Origin: Streptomyces sp. SA15
Lineage (GTDB): Bacteria > Actinomycetota > Actinomycetes > Streptomycetales > Streptomycetaceae
NCBI RefSeq assembly: GCF_002291145.1
Contig: NZ_NTGE01000165.1
Span: 1 to 55,083, forward strand
DNA: 55,083 nucleotides
Direction: 5' to 3'
Part shown: one piece after another, positions 8,021 to 16,020 of the stretch
Position numbering within the stretch: position 1 is the stretch's first letter
Layout: each line of letters begins with the position of its first letter
Position numbers and translations under genes: made by a program
Notes under the pieces: generated by a model
What the model saw: the letters and a program-made list of their open reading frames with translations, nothing else
The model's database searches: none
What the model was told of the DNA's origin: nothing

Positions 8021-9088
8021 TCAGCGCTTCCGCCGGGCGGCGGGGTCGCGTTCGGCGACGTGTCGGGCGACGGCGTCGACGCCAGGGCGGGCGTACCGCT
8101 CCAGGGAGCGGACGGAGGCATGGCGGGACCGGGCCAGCAGCATCGGGGTGGAGGTGCCGCCCTCCGCGTCGTGCGTGAGCGCGGAGTGCCGAAGCCGGTG
8201 CAGGGTCCAGCCGTCCAGGTCCTCGATGTCCTCGGGTGAGGCGAGCGGGTTGGCCAGCAGCCGGGTGTCCTCCTCGAAGATCTCCTCGGCCCGGCGGTAG
8301 GAGAGCCGGGCCCGGCCGGTCTCCGGGCACACGTCGAGCGTCGGCGTCCCGGCCGGGGCCTTGCGGTCGGTGAGGAACAGCGGGCCGCGGGCGCGGCGGG
8401 CGATCAGTCGGGGCAGGAGCTGGGCGGTGCCAGACTGCCAGTGAATCCACTCCGTCGCCCCGCCCTTGGCGGTGATCCTGCCGCGCTTGTCCTGCGGGTA
8501 CACGTCTTCCACGTTCAGGCACAGCACCTCATCGGCCCGCGCGGCACTTTCGTAGAGGAGCTTCCAGAAAGTCTTCTCCCTGAGCCCGACGTCCAGGCGC
8601 CACAGGGCGGCGATCTGGTTCTCGGAGAGGGCCTTGGTGCGGTCCGGCGGTGCCGGCCGCCGCTCGATGCCGATCGTCGGATCGCCGTCGATCCAGCCCT
8701 GGCGCTGCCACCAGCCGATCGCCTTGCGGGCGATGGACAGCTCTCGGTTGACGGTGTCGGCGTCCATCTCGTCCGCCCGCGCTGCCGCCAGCTCGGCCAG
8801 GAGCTCCGGCAGCGCCGGGTCGCCGATCGCGGTGACGGGCAAGACGGGCGGCTTCGCGCCCCGGCGGGCTGGCCCGGTCGGCGCGGGTTCGCTGGCGAAC
8901 ATCCACCCCCACGTCGTCAGCGAGATCCGGTAGATCCGCGCGGAGGACTTCGCGATGCCCGAGCCGGTGAGGTACCGCTCGACCGCCGCGGTGTACGACG
9001 AGGGCGGGGCGGACAGGGGCACGATCCGAGCGCGCCGCAGCCGGAGCGCGCCCCCGGCCCCGAGTTCGGTCACTGGTTCGATCGTCAC
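8021..9088 (-). CDS. tnpI: Tyrosine recombinase (TnpI-type cointegrate resolvase)
   Basis: The 355-residue protein has an N-terminal SAM-like DNA-binding region (about residues 30-130) and a C-terminal catalytic domain. All tyrosine recombinase residues are visible: Arg184 in SAARADEVLCLNVED, Lys208 in ITAKGGATEW, His297 and Arg300 in LHRLRHSALTH, His323 in SRHASVRSLERY and the nucleophile Tyr332. In Tn4430-like elements this protein replaces the serine resolvase and acts at a site upstream of its own gene; here a matching paired repeat lies at 9113-9217. The start is GTG 9088. It is transcribed toward the left transposon end. Confidence 0.8.
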   Translation of the reverse strand: MTIEPVTELGAGGALRLRRARIVPLSAPPSSYTAAVERYLTGSGIAKSSARIYRISLTTWGWMFASEPAPTGPARRGAKPPVLPVTAIGDPALPELLAELAAARADEMDADTVNRELSIARKAIGWWQRQGWIDGDPTIGIERRPAPPDRTKALSENQIAALWRLDVGLREKTFWKLLYESAARADEVLCLNVEDVYPQDKRGRITAKGGATEWIHWQSGTAQLLPRLIARRARGPLFLTDRKAPAGTPTLDVCPETGRARLSYRRAEEIFEEDTRLLANPLASPEDIEDLDGWTLHRLRHSALTHDAEGGTSTPMLLARSRHASVRSLERYARPGVDAVARHVAERDPAARRKR

Positions 9089-9112
9089 GCCCGCCCCGCC
9101 CCCTACGTGCTG

Positions 9113-9217
9113 CCGCAGTAAATGCGTACACCTCGCCCCGGCGGCCGGAATCGTCCGCCGCAGGTCGCGATGATCAGGGTAGGGACTCCGCCGCAGTAAA
9201 TCCGGTATTTACTGCGG
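9113..9217. promoter_or_regulatory. Probable internal recombination site (IRS/res-like) for TnpI
   Basis: The 11-base motif CCGCAGTAAAT occurs three times just upstream of tnpI: direct copies at 9113-9123 and 9191-9201, and an inverted copy at 9207-9217, five bases (CCGGT) from the second. The inverted pair looks like a tyrosine recombinase core with two arms; the distal copy would be an accessory site, as in the Tn4430 IRS. A degenerate half (CCGCAGGT) lies near 9158. Confidence 0.65.
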
Positions 9218-9521
9218 CATCACCCTGGCGAGCCGTCAGGCGCGCCGGAAGTCCGATAAGCGGACCTCGAAGCGGAATCGCTGCTACCGCGGACGCTTTA
9301 CCACCGACTCTTGCGCCCGGTCCAGCCCGGAGCGTCACCCTGCGCTCCATGTCCCTTCGCCGTAGCTATGCGAGAACAGGGCCGTCCCGGCCGACAGGGC
9401 CCGTCGTCCCGTCTCGCGGCTGCGAGGTGCGGGGCCGCGCGGTAGATTGGAAACCGGGACGTGGTGTCGGATTTCCACCGGGTACAGGCGCGTCGGCCCT
9501 CCCGACAAGGAGCCGAACATC

Positions 9522-11657
9522 ATGGCCAAGTCTGTCCGCCTCGGCATCATTCGGGCCCGGCACGACACCACCTTGCCCGTCATCTCCGATCCCGCCTGTA
9601 TCGCAATGCTCATGACCGGCGACCACGCCCTGCTGCGGTTCTGGGAGAACACCACCCGGGGTTACCTCGACTTCGTCGACTCGTCGATGTTCCCGTGGGT
9701 CGACATGATGATCGGGACCGACACCTCCCGAGCGGCCCAGGCCCGCGCTGCCGTCGACGCGCTGCGCGCCCGGTTCCCCAACCCCCCGGAGTGGCCCGGC
9801 CTCGACGGTCTGATCGTCATCACCTACCCGGGACAGCGAATCGTGCCGAATCCCCGGGCGGGGCAGCCGGGCCAGCCTGTCACGATCACGCAGAGCTTCG
9901 ACGGCGGCGCGAACGGTGTCGATGGGTTGCCGGTCGCCGTGCTTCCGGTGATGTCGAGCGACCTCACCTTCATGTGTCACGAGGTCGGCCACATCCTCGG
10001 CCTAGACCACACCTTCGGGCTCGACAACAACGGCACCGACTGGGATCCGACCGACGCCACCATCATCGTCGGCCAGGAGTACGGCTCCCCCTACGACCTC
10101 ATGTCGTCGGCGACCTTCGCCGGCCGCTTCCTCGGCGCGGGGCCGTTCTACTCCGGCCAGCCGACCTTCACCGGGCCGACGGTAACCAACTGGCCGTACT
10201 CTCGCGCCTTCGCCATGGGCCCGCACCTCGCGCGCGCGAACCTGCACCTATTCATGCCGGACGCGCTGGCCGGCCGGGTGGTCGAGGCGCCCTTCCCGCA
10301 GCCGGGCGCACCGGTCACCGCACGCATCGTCCCGGCGTCCGCGTCGAACGGCAGGTGCCTGCTCGTGCTGCACCCGCCCGGCGAGCCAGCCAACGGGGTG
10401 GGCCGGGTCTACGTCGAGTACCGCATCCCGGCGGGCTGGGACGCCGGCATAGACCCACTGGGGCCAAGCCTCTCGCGGGAAGGGGTGGTCGTTCACTCGA
10501 TCGTCGACATCGCCAACAAGGGGCCGCGCGCGTGGTACCGGGGATCGGTACCGACGGCGTCGCCGGATACCGATGTCGCCGTCGCGACGACACCGCTCGT
10601 CGTGCGCACCATAGCTGTCGATCCCGAGCGGCAGTGGGTGGACCTGTCGGTCACTGCGGGCGCGGCGAAGGCAGTCGAGATCGTCCGGGGACTCCAGACC
10701 GACGACGTGGTCGGCCCCGTCGGTGAGATCCAGGAGACCACGACGCCGTGCGGCGACCCCCTGCGCCGGGGGACCTTCGCCACCTCGACGACCGCCCGCT
10801 TCGGTCTGCGCAGCACCGGCTTCGGCGGCAGCGGCGAGCCCGTCAACCCGCAGCTCACGATCGCCTGGACCGTCGGTGGAGTGCCGCTGAGCGCGCCGGG
10901 CGGGAATGTCAGCGTTCCCGTGGACGGGACGGCGTTCACGCTCGACTACACGATTGAGCCGGTCATGTTCGAGCTAGCGCTCACCTCCCGGGGCGGTGAG
11001 CGCTATGAGACGCCCGCGGTGGTGACGGTCAGCGGGGATGGGACGACGACGTCCGCCACCGCCGTGTTCACGGCCCAGGGGTGGGTCGAGGGAATCCACC
11101 CCGACGACGTGGAGAAGTTCGGTGACTGCCTGCGCCGGATCACGGAGCGGTACCGGCGAATGCCCGCGCCGTTCCGCAGGCCGACGCCCGAGCCGCCGTG
11201 GAGCGACCTGGCGACGCGTCGGCTGGCCGAACAGGCCTGGCTGAGGCAGGCGTTCCGGCTGATCACCCAGCCGCCGGACCTCGACGCCACCGGCCGCGGC
11301 GAGCTGAGCCGGCTCCTCCAGGTGCAGGCGCCGCCCACCGCGTTCATCGACGCGCTGGGGGAGGCGGCCGTCGACTACAGCGTGCCGGAGGCAGACCTCA
11401 CCGACTGGCTCCGGAACCCGGAGTTCACCCCTTACCCGGCGCTCGCCCAGTCGCTGCTGCTGAGGCTGGACAGCACGCGGTTGAAGCGTCCTGTGTTCCT
11501 GGACGTCATCGCGTTCAACTACGAGAACTCGCCGGGGAAGCCGTCGCCGCGTCTACTGGAGGACGTGGACACGGCCGTCCTGGAGGCGGCCGTGGTTGAG
11601 GGCTGGAACGTCCGGTATGGGGAGGCGGCGTCGGAGTTCGGCGAGCTGTTGGCGTGA
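9522..11657 (+). CDS. Metzincin-type zinc metalloprotease, transposon passenger
   Basis: ATG 9522 is preceded by AAGGAG at 9507-9512; the frame is open upstream to 9447 without a better site. Of 711 residues, about 153-163 carry HEVGHILGLDH, the HExxHxxGxxH zinc site of metzincins. SPYDLMSS follows about 35-40 residues later and fits the Met-turn. A beta-rich middle part (about 330-510) and a helical C-terminal part (about 520-711) are of unknown role. There is no clear signal peptide: the N-terminus MAKSVRLGIIRARHD is charged, so export would need another route. It sits between tnpI and tnpA, reads against both, and ends at a shared hairpin. Confidence 0.75.
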   Translation: MAKSVRLGIIRARHDTTLPVISDPACIAMLMTGDHALLRFWENTTRGYLDFVDSSMFPWVDMMIGTDTSRAAQARAAVDALRARFPNPPEWPGLDGLIVITYPGQRIVPNPRAGQPGQPVTITQSFDGGANGVDGLPVAVLPVMSSDLTFMCHEVGHILGLDHTFGLDNNGTDWDPTDATIIVGQEYGSPYDLMSSATFAGRFLGAGPFYSGQPTFTGPTVTNWPYSRAFAMGPHLARANLHLFMPDALAGRVVEAPFPQPGAPVTARIVPASASNGRCLLVLHPPGEPANGVGRVYVEYRIPAGWDAGIDPLGPSLSREGVVVHSIVDIANKGPRAWYRGSVPTASPDTDVAVATTPLVVRTIAVDPERQWVDLSVTAGAAKAVEIVRGLQTDDVVGPVGEIQETTTPCGDPLRRGTFATSTTARFGLRSTGFGGSGEPVNPQLTIAWTVGGVPLSAPGGNVSVPVDGTAFTLDYTIEPVMFELALTSRGGERYETPAVVTVSGDGTTTSATAVFTAQGWVEGIHPDDVEKFGDCLRRITERYRRMPAPFRRPTPEPPWSDLATRRLAEQAWLRQAFRLITQPPDLDATGRGELSRLLQVQAPPTAFIDALGEAAVDYSVPEADLTDWLRNPEFTPYPALAQSLLLRLDSTRLKRPVFLDVIAFNYENSPGKPSPRLLEDVDTAVLEAAVVEGWNVRYGEAASEFGELLA

Positions 11658-11671
11658 TGGTGCTGCTGATG

Positions 11672-11702
11672 CACAGGAAGTCGGACGGGCCGACTTCCTG
11701 TG
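11672..11702. terminator. Bidirectional stem-loop terminator
   Basis: A perfect 13-base stem (11672-11684 with 11690-11702) and 5-base loop ACGGG lie between the convergent protease and tnpA genes. Confidence 0.7.
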
Positions 11703-11771
11703 CCACCCGACCGGCCCAGAACACCGGTCCCGGACCCGAACCATCCGAATTGACGACCGGCGCAGTACGGG

Positions 11772-14700
11772 TTAGGCGGCCTGGCCGAAGCCGACTGCGG
11801 TGGGGTCCCGCTCGCGCAGCGGGGTGAAGTCGACGTCGAGCTTCGGGTCGTACGCCTCGGGCTCTATGCCGAGTTCGTGCGTGCTGTACTCGCCGAACCG
11901 TTTGATGTGCTCGGTCAGGTACGGCGAGATGTGGGCCAGGTCCTCGGAATCGATCTCCCACCCCTCTTCCAGGAGCTGGCGGACGATCTCGGCGATGTCC
12001 AGGGCGTTGTGGAAGATGACCGCGTTCGTGAGCAGCGAGTTGAATTTCATCGCCTTCTCCTGCTCGACGGGGTCGTTGTCGGCGATGACGCCCTGGTTGC
12101 CGAAGCCGACCCACTGGGAGAAGCGGTTGAACGACTCAACCTTGTTCGTCGCCGCGGTCACCCGCCGGCGCAGCGGTGCGTCCGTCAGGTACCGCAGCAG
12201 TTGCACGGTACGGATGACGCGGCCGACCTCGCGGAAGGCCACATACGTGGCATTCTTGTGCGACCCGGAACGCAGCCTCTTCAGCAGCGTCGCCGAGGAG
12301 ATCGCGCCCTCGCGTACGGAGACGGCCACCCGCATCAGGTGCCGGAACTGGGACTCGATCAGGTCGAAGTCGATGACGTTCTTGCCCGCCTCGCCGAACA
12401 GGGCGTCGATGTGCACGTACTCGCTCTGCTTGCTGGGCCGGTAGAAGGTCAGGCCCTTCCAGTTCCTGATCCTGGGCATCAGGTCGAAGCCCAGCAGGTG
12501 CGCCAAGGTGAAGACAGGCAGCGACTGGCCCTGGGTGTCCGCGTGCACGGTGGTGGGCTTGACCTCGGAGGAGTTCTTGAGCAAGCCCTCGATGATGTAG
12601 ACGGCCTCCCACACCCCGCACGGGATGAAGTGCGTGAACAGCGCGATGTAGGTGTCCGAGATGTGGTGGTAGGCGATGCCTCCCGGCTTCCCGTACCGCA
12701 CGCTGGTCTCGGCGAGCAGGTTGTCGAGGTAGGTGTCCATGTGGGTGCCGTCCGCGGCCACGGCGGTCCCGTCGCCCCACGCCTGCGAGATGTCCAGGCG
12801 CGCGTGCGCGTTGACCAGGTCGGCGATGGCCTCGTTTAGCAGTACGAGAGAGAAGTGCCGGTTCGCCGTGTACGCCAGCTCATGCCCGCTCACGCCGGGG
12901 ATGTGGCGGGCCGCCTCGTACGGGCCCATGTTGGTGCCCTTGACGAACGTGGTGAGCACGTACCGGCCGAACGGGTCGGCAAGTTTCGGATCGTTGCCCG
13001 AGGGCGGGCCGAAGCGGCGCCACCACTCCACCCAGTACGCGGTCCGGGCACAAATCCCGATCAGCGTGCGCTCCGGCATCCGCGCCTTGATCTCCTGCTC
13101 CAGCCGCTTCGCCGACGGGCGCTGTCCCTCCGAGCGGTGCGCCTTGAGCGAGGGGATGCCGGTGGCCGGGTCGATCACCAGGCTCTCGTTGTCCGGATAC
13201 CCGGCGTCCGCCGCCGCGGCGGCAGCCCGCAGCCGGTCCTCCAGCTGCCGGCGGAAGGACCCGGCGTCAAACCCGTCGGCCTCACCCTCCTCGGCGAGCC
13301 CGACCTCCACCAGGTAGGCGGGCAGCTTTTCCTCCACGACCTCCCACGTAAGCAGCTGCCCCGACCAATCGGCGTACTCCTCCGAGCCGACCACCGCCAC
13401 ATCGCCCGTGCGCAGTTCCTCGGCGAGGCAGGTGAACACCATCGCCTCGAAGTGCTTGCGAACGAACTGCCCCGGCCGCGTCTTGTCGACCACGGCCTTC
13501 TGCCAGTTCTGCGTGGCGAAGGAGATGTCGATGCGCCTGCCGTCCTCGCCGATCGCGCTGATGTACTCGCCACGAGCGGCCTCGTTGCGCTGCGCGTGCG
13601 CGAGCGCGTCCAGCACCCGCCCGTCCTCCGAGGTGGCGGTGAACTGAAGTTTCTCGGCCAGGTCGAACATCAGCGCCCGGTCCCGGCCGATCTGCCCGTA
13701 CAGCAACACCTCCCAAAAGTTGCCGTGGTGGGCGGAGACCTTCTCGATCTGCTCGTACTGCTTCGCGAACCCGCCGAAGCTCTCCACGGTCTTCGTGACC
13801 GCGCCGAGCCCGCCGGCCTGCACCACCACGGCCTTCATCAGGGCGAGGACGGCCGGGGAGACCTCTCCGCCCAGGCGACGGGCGACCTCCTCGAGCGACG
13901 CCTGTTCGTCCAGCCCCTGAAGGGCGTCCACGGCCCCGGCGGTCATCTCGGCGGCCTTCGCCAGCGCGGCCTGGGCCGGGCCGCCGTCGTCGATGTCCTT
14001 CAGCACACTGCGGTAGTTGCCGATCAGCGCCTCGGTCATCTCCCGCTCGGCGAGCCGGATCTCCTCCAGCTCCTCCTTCGCCCTCTTGACCTTCGTGCCC
14101 ATGCGCTTGCAGAACATCAGCGCCAGCTCGTCACGGACCCGCATCCTCGCCTTGTGCGCCAGACACGCCATCAGCGCGACCCGCCTGACCGGCACGTACG
14201 CCTTGAGCTCGGAGGCTTCCGCCGCGTCCGCCTCCCCGGCGAAGTCCGTGACCTTCCGCGAGGCGACACCGTCCATCCACACCCCGGTGTCGCCCAGGGC
14301 ATCCACCCAGTCCAGATGGGTGATCAGCCGCTTGAAGTGCGACCAGGTCGGGCTCTGCGCGGACTTCTTCAGCCGGTTGTACTGCGTGGTGCCATCCGAG
14401 TCGCGTTCCTCCAACAGCCGCAGCAGCCCCGCCCGCTCCACCGCGCTCATCCGGTCGTAGATCCCCGTGCAGATCGACGCGTTCACCTCCTTGCGGACCG
14501 TCGAGGCCATCGCGTCGAGCGTGGAGAACGCCGGCAGCTCCAGCCCGGCCCCCACGACCCTCTCCAGCGCAATGTTGATCAGATCAGCCGGGCGGTTCTT
14601 CGCCGCGGCCTCCTTCCGGATCGACGCCTCAGCGATCCGGCGGGCCTCGGCCTGGTCGTACGTCGCCCCCACCTGGCGGCGCACCTCCGTACGCTGCCGC

Positions 14701-14987
14701 TCCGCCGTCCGGCCCGTCGCCCACAACGGCACGGTCCCCTCCGGCAGCTCCACCGCGCGGCGGACGAAGTCGACCACCATCTCCGGGTACTCGTCCGGCT
14801 TCGGGAACCGACCCATCCGCTGATAGGACTTCAACGCCAGCAGCAGCGCGAGCTGATGGCCGTCGGAATCCATCCGCTCAGCCGCCCACGCCGCCTCCTC
14901 CCGGGTCGGCGCGAAGAACAGATGCAGCTCATGCGCGGTGATCAGCCGCTTGAACCGCGGATACGCGGTCCGTTCGATCGAGGTCAC
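11772..14987 (-). CDS. tnpA: Tn3-family transposase TnpA
   Basis: At 1,071 residues it is full length for the family (about 1,000). The N-terminus (ERTAYPRFKRLITAHELHLFF) matches the DUF4158-type DNA-binding region. The C-terminal DDE Tnp_Tn3 domain is clear: Asp near 745 in AVAADGTHMDTYLDN, Asp near 814 in TVHADTQGQSLPVF and Glu near 950 in NKVESFNRFSQWVGF. It acts on the terminal inverted repeats by replicative transposition, giving cointegrates that TnpI would resolve. The reading frame shows no break, so the transposon may still be active. It is transcribed away from the right transposon end. Confidence 0.92.
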   Translation of the reverse strand: MTSIERTAYPRFKRLITAHELHLFFAPTREEAAWAAERMDSDGHQLALLLALKSYQRMGRFPKPDEYPEMVVDFVRRAVELPEGTVPLWATGRTAERQRTEVRRQVGATYDQAEARRIAEASIRKEAAAKNRPADLINIALERVVGAGLELPAFSTLDAMASTVRKEVNASICTGIYDRMSAVERAGLLRLLEERDSDGTTQYNRLKKSAQSPTWSHFKRLITHLDWVDALGDTGVWMDGVASRKVTDFAGEADAAEASELKAYVPVRRVALMACLAHKARMRVRDELALMFCKRMGTKVKRAKEELEEIRLAEREMTEALIGNYRSVLKDIDDGGPAQAALAKAAEMTAGAVDALQGLDEQASLEEVARRLGGEVSPAVLALMKAVVVQAGGLGAVTKTVESFGGFAKQYEQIEKVSAHHGNFWEVLLYGQIGRDRALMFDLAEKLQFTATSEDGRVLDALAHAQRNEAARGEYISAIGEDGRRIDISFATQNWQKAVVDKTRPGQFVRKHFEAMVFTCLAEELRTGDVAVVGSEEYADWSGQLLTWEVVEEKLPAYLVEVGLAEEGEADGFDAGSFRRQLEDRLRAAAAAADAGYPDNESLVIDPATGIPSLKAHRSEGQRPSAKRLEQEIKARMPERTLIGICARTAYWVEWWRRFGPPSGNDPKLADPFGRYVLTTFVKGTNMGPYEAARHIPGVSGHELAYTANRHFSLVLLNEAIADLVNAHARLDISQAWGDGTAVAADGTHMDTYLDNLLAETSVRYGKPGGIAYHHISDTYIALFTHFIPCGVWEAVYIIEGLLKNSSEVKPTTVHADTQGQSLPVFTLAHLLGFDLMPRIRNWKGLTFYRPSKQSEYVHIDALFGEAGKNVIDFDLIESQFRHLMRVAVSVREGAISSATLLKRLRSGSHKNATYVAFREVGRVIRTVQLLRYLTDAPLRRRVTAATNKVESFNRFSQWVGFGNQGVIADNDPVEQEKAMKFNSLLTNAVIFHNALDIAEIVRQLLEEGWEIDSEDLAHISPYLTEHIKRFGEYSTHELGIEPEAYDPKLDVDFTPLRERDPTAVGFGQAA

Positions 14988-15069
14988 AACCCACCCCGGC
15001 CCAGACGACGGTCAACATCACACCAACGACACTGAGCTGAATGGGTGACGGCCGACGATCGCCGAACCT

Positions 15070-15093
15070 CAAGATCAACTATTGGCGGCTTCT
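15070..15093 (-). repeat. Right inverted repeat of the Tn3-family transposon
   Basis: Exact 24-base reverse complement of the left end at 7991-8014. Confidence 0.85.
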
Positions 15094-15404
15094 GCGCTTA
15101 TCTCGGCGATCCCCCCGAGATCATCCCCGAGAACTTGCCCAGCCTGCGCGGCCGCGACGCCGTTGACTCCTTCTACGCCAGCACCTTCGCCGCCATCGGG
15201 ATGGAGGTCAACGTGGAGGTGGTCTCGACCGAGGTCTACGACGAGATCGCGATCGTCCGATCCGAGCAGCCCGTCACGGTGATTGCCGTGGCCGACGGCA
15301 CTCGCACCCAGGCCTACTTCCGCGAGCTGTTCGTGCTGCGTCGCACCCCGGACGGGTGGCGCATCCACAAGTACATGTTCTCCCAGAACCCGGCGCAGGC
15401 CTAG
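15094..15404 (+). pseudogene. SnoaL-like gene, 3' part
   Basis: Directly after the transposon end the frame reads AYLGDPPEIIPENLPSLRGRDAV and later VADGTRTQAYFRELFVLRRTPDGWRIHKYMFSQ. This is the typical C-terminal half of a SnoaL-like/NTF2-fold protein, ending at TAG 15402-15404. It continues the 5' part at 7854-7990. An apparent start codon at 15045 lies inside the transposon and is not a real gene start. Confidence 0.75.
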
Positions 15405-15652
15405 AAGCCGGCGGTCACCGAAGACGGTCGCGAAAAGGCGCACAAGCCCGAGGATCTGGGCCGGCTGTGGCTCGAGCGTGCCGAGGCCGGGGACATCGAC
15501 GGCGTGCTCGCGCTGTACGAGCCCATCGGTGCCCTGTACTTCCAGGGTTCGGCCAGCACCGGCTACAGCGGACTGCGCAAAGCCTACGAGGCGCCCCGTC
15601 TTCTGCGGGTTGCCCCTCTCATCGACATCCTCTCTTGGAGTGGATCCTCGTG
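15405..15652 (+). pseudogene. Second SnoaL-like gene fragment, truncated
   Basis: In frame right after the TAG at 15402-15404 the sequence reads EDGREKAHKPEDLGRLWLERAEAGDIDGVLALYEP, then ALYFQGSASTGYSGLRKAYEA. This is a good N-terminal half of another SnoaL-like protein. There is no start codon at its head (a GTC stands where GTG is expected). After about 15595 the sequence changes character and stops at 15652, inside the 3' end of the opposing coiled-coil gene. The break marks a junction with the recombinase operon. Confidence 0.55.
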
Positions 15653-16020
15653 ACCGCGGAAGCACCCTCAAGCGCCTCGCGTAGCTGTTCGTTGGTCAGT
15701 GCAAGCTGCTGGAGCTGGGCAACGGCGAGAGCGAGGTCTGAGGTCAGCTCCTGGTTCCGGCGGCGGAGTTTCGCGTTCCGGGCGATGAGCCTGTCGTGCA
15801 TGGTGGGCCCGTCGGCGGGATCGGCAGGGGTGGACCGGAGGGTGCCGAGCTCTTGGGCGATGTCGGGGAAGCGGCGGCGGAACGTGGTGTTGCTCAAGCC
15901 GAGTTGTTGGGCCAGCTTCAGGACGCTGGGTTTGGTGTTGGTCTGCCGGCAGGTCTCGATCATCTCCGCCATCCGCTTGCGGACCAGGGCTTCAGGCAGG
16001 TCAGAGACGCGGGCGGTCAT
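15619..16020 (-). CDS. Small HTH/coiled-coil protein of the recombinase operon (TnpC-like)
   Basis: The 133-residue protein has an N-terminal HTH-like stretch (KPSVLKLAQQLGLSNTTFRRRFPDIAQEL). A long heptad-rich helix (about residues 75-120, RNAKLRRRNQELTSDLALAVAQLQQ) follows. It starts at ATG 16020, overlapping the stop of the recombinase upstream by four bases, so the genes are translationally coupled. Tn554-like elements encode a comparably small TnpC beside their recombinases; here it is probably an accessory factor for orientation or site choice. An analogous gene ends the second recombinase operon at 50651. Confidence 0.65.
   Translation of the reverse strand: MTARVSDLPEALVRKRMAEMIETCRQTNTKPSVLKLAQQLGLSNTTFRRRFPDIAQELGTLRSTPADPADGPTMHDRLIARNAKLRRRNQELTSDLALAVAQLQQLALTNEQLREALEGASAVTRIHSKRGCR

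Larger units (their letters stand above)
7991..15093. mobile_element. Tn3-family transposon with TnpI-type recombinase and a metalloprotease passenger gene
   Basis: A 7,103-base unit lies between 24-base perfect inverted repeats (7991-8014 and 15070-15093). It encodes a Tn3-type transposase (TnpA), a tyrosine recombinase in the place of a resolvase, an upstream recombination site with paired core repeats, and a single passenger gene for a zinc protease. The module resembles Tn4430, where TnpI resolves cointegrates at an internal recombination site next to tnpI. It interrupts a SnoaL-like gene. Reading across its removal gives EVS-AYLGDPPEI with a coherent frame. The inverted repeats are shorter than the usual 38 bases of the family, at least over the part that matches exactly. 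Confidence 0.85.

Noticed and set aside
12855..15035. 726-codon plus-strand open frame opposite tnpA
   Set aside because: Antisense of a full-length Tn3 transposase; composition is Arg/Leu/Val-rich GC-bias artefact.
7986..15098. Five-base target duplication of the Tn3 transposon
   Set aside because: The flanks AGCCT and GCGCT differ at two positions, so no clean duplication can be claimed.
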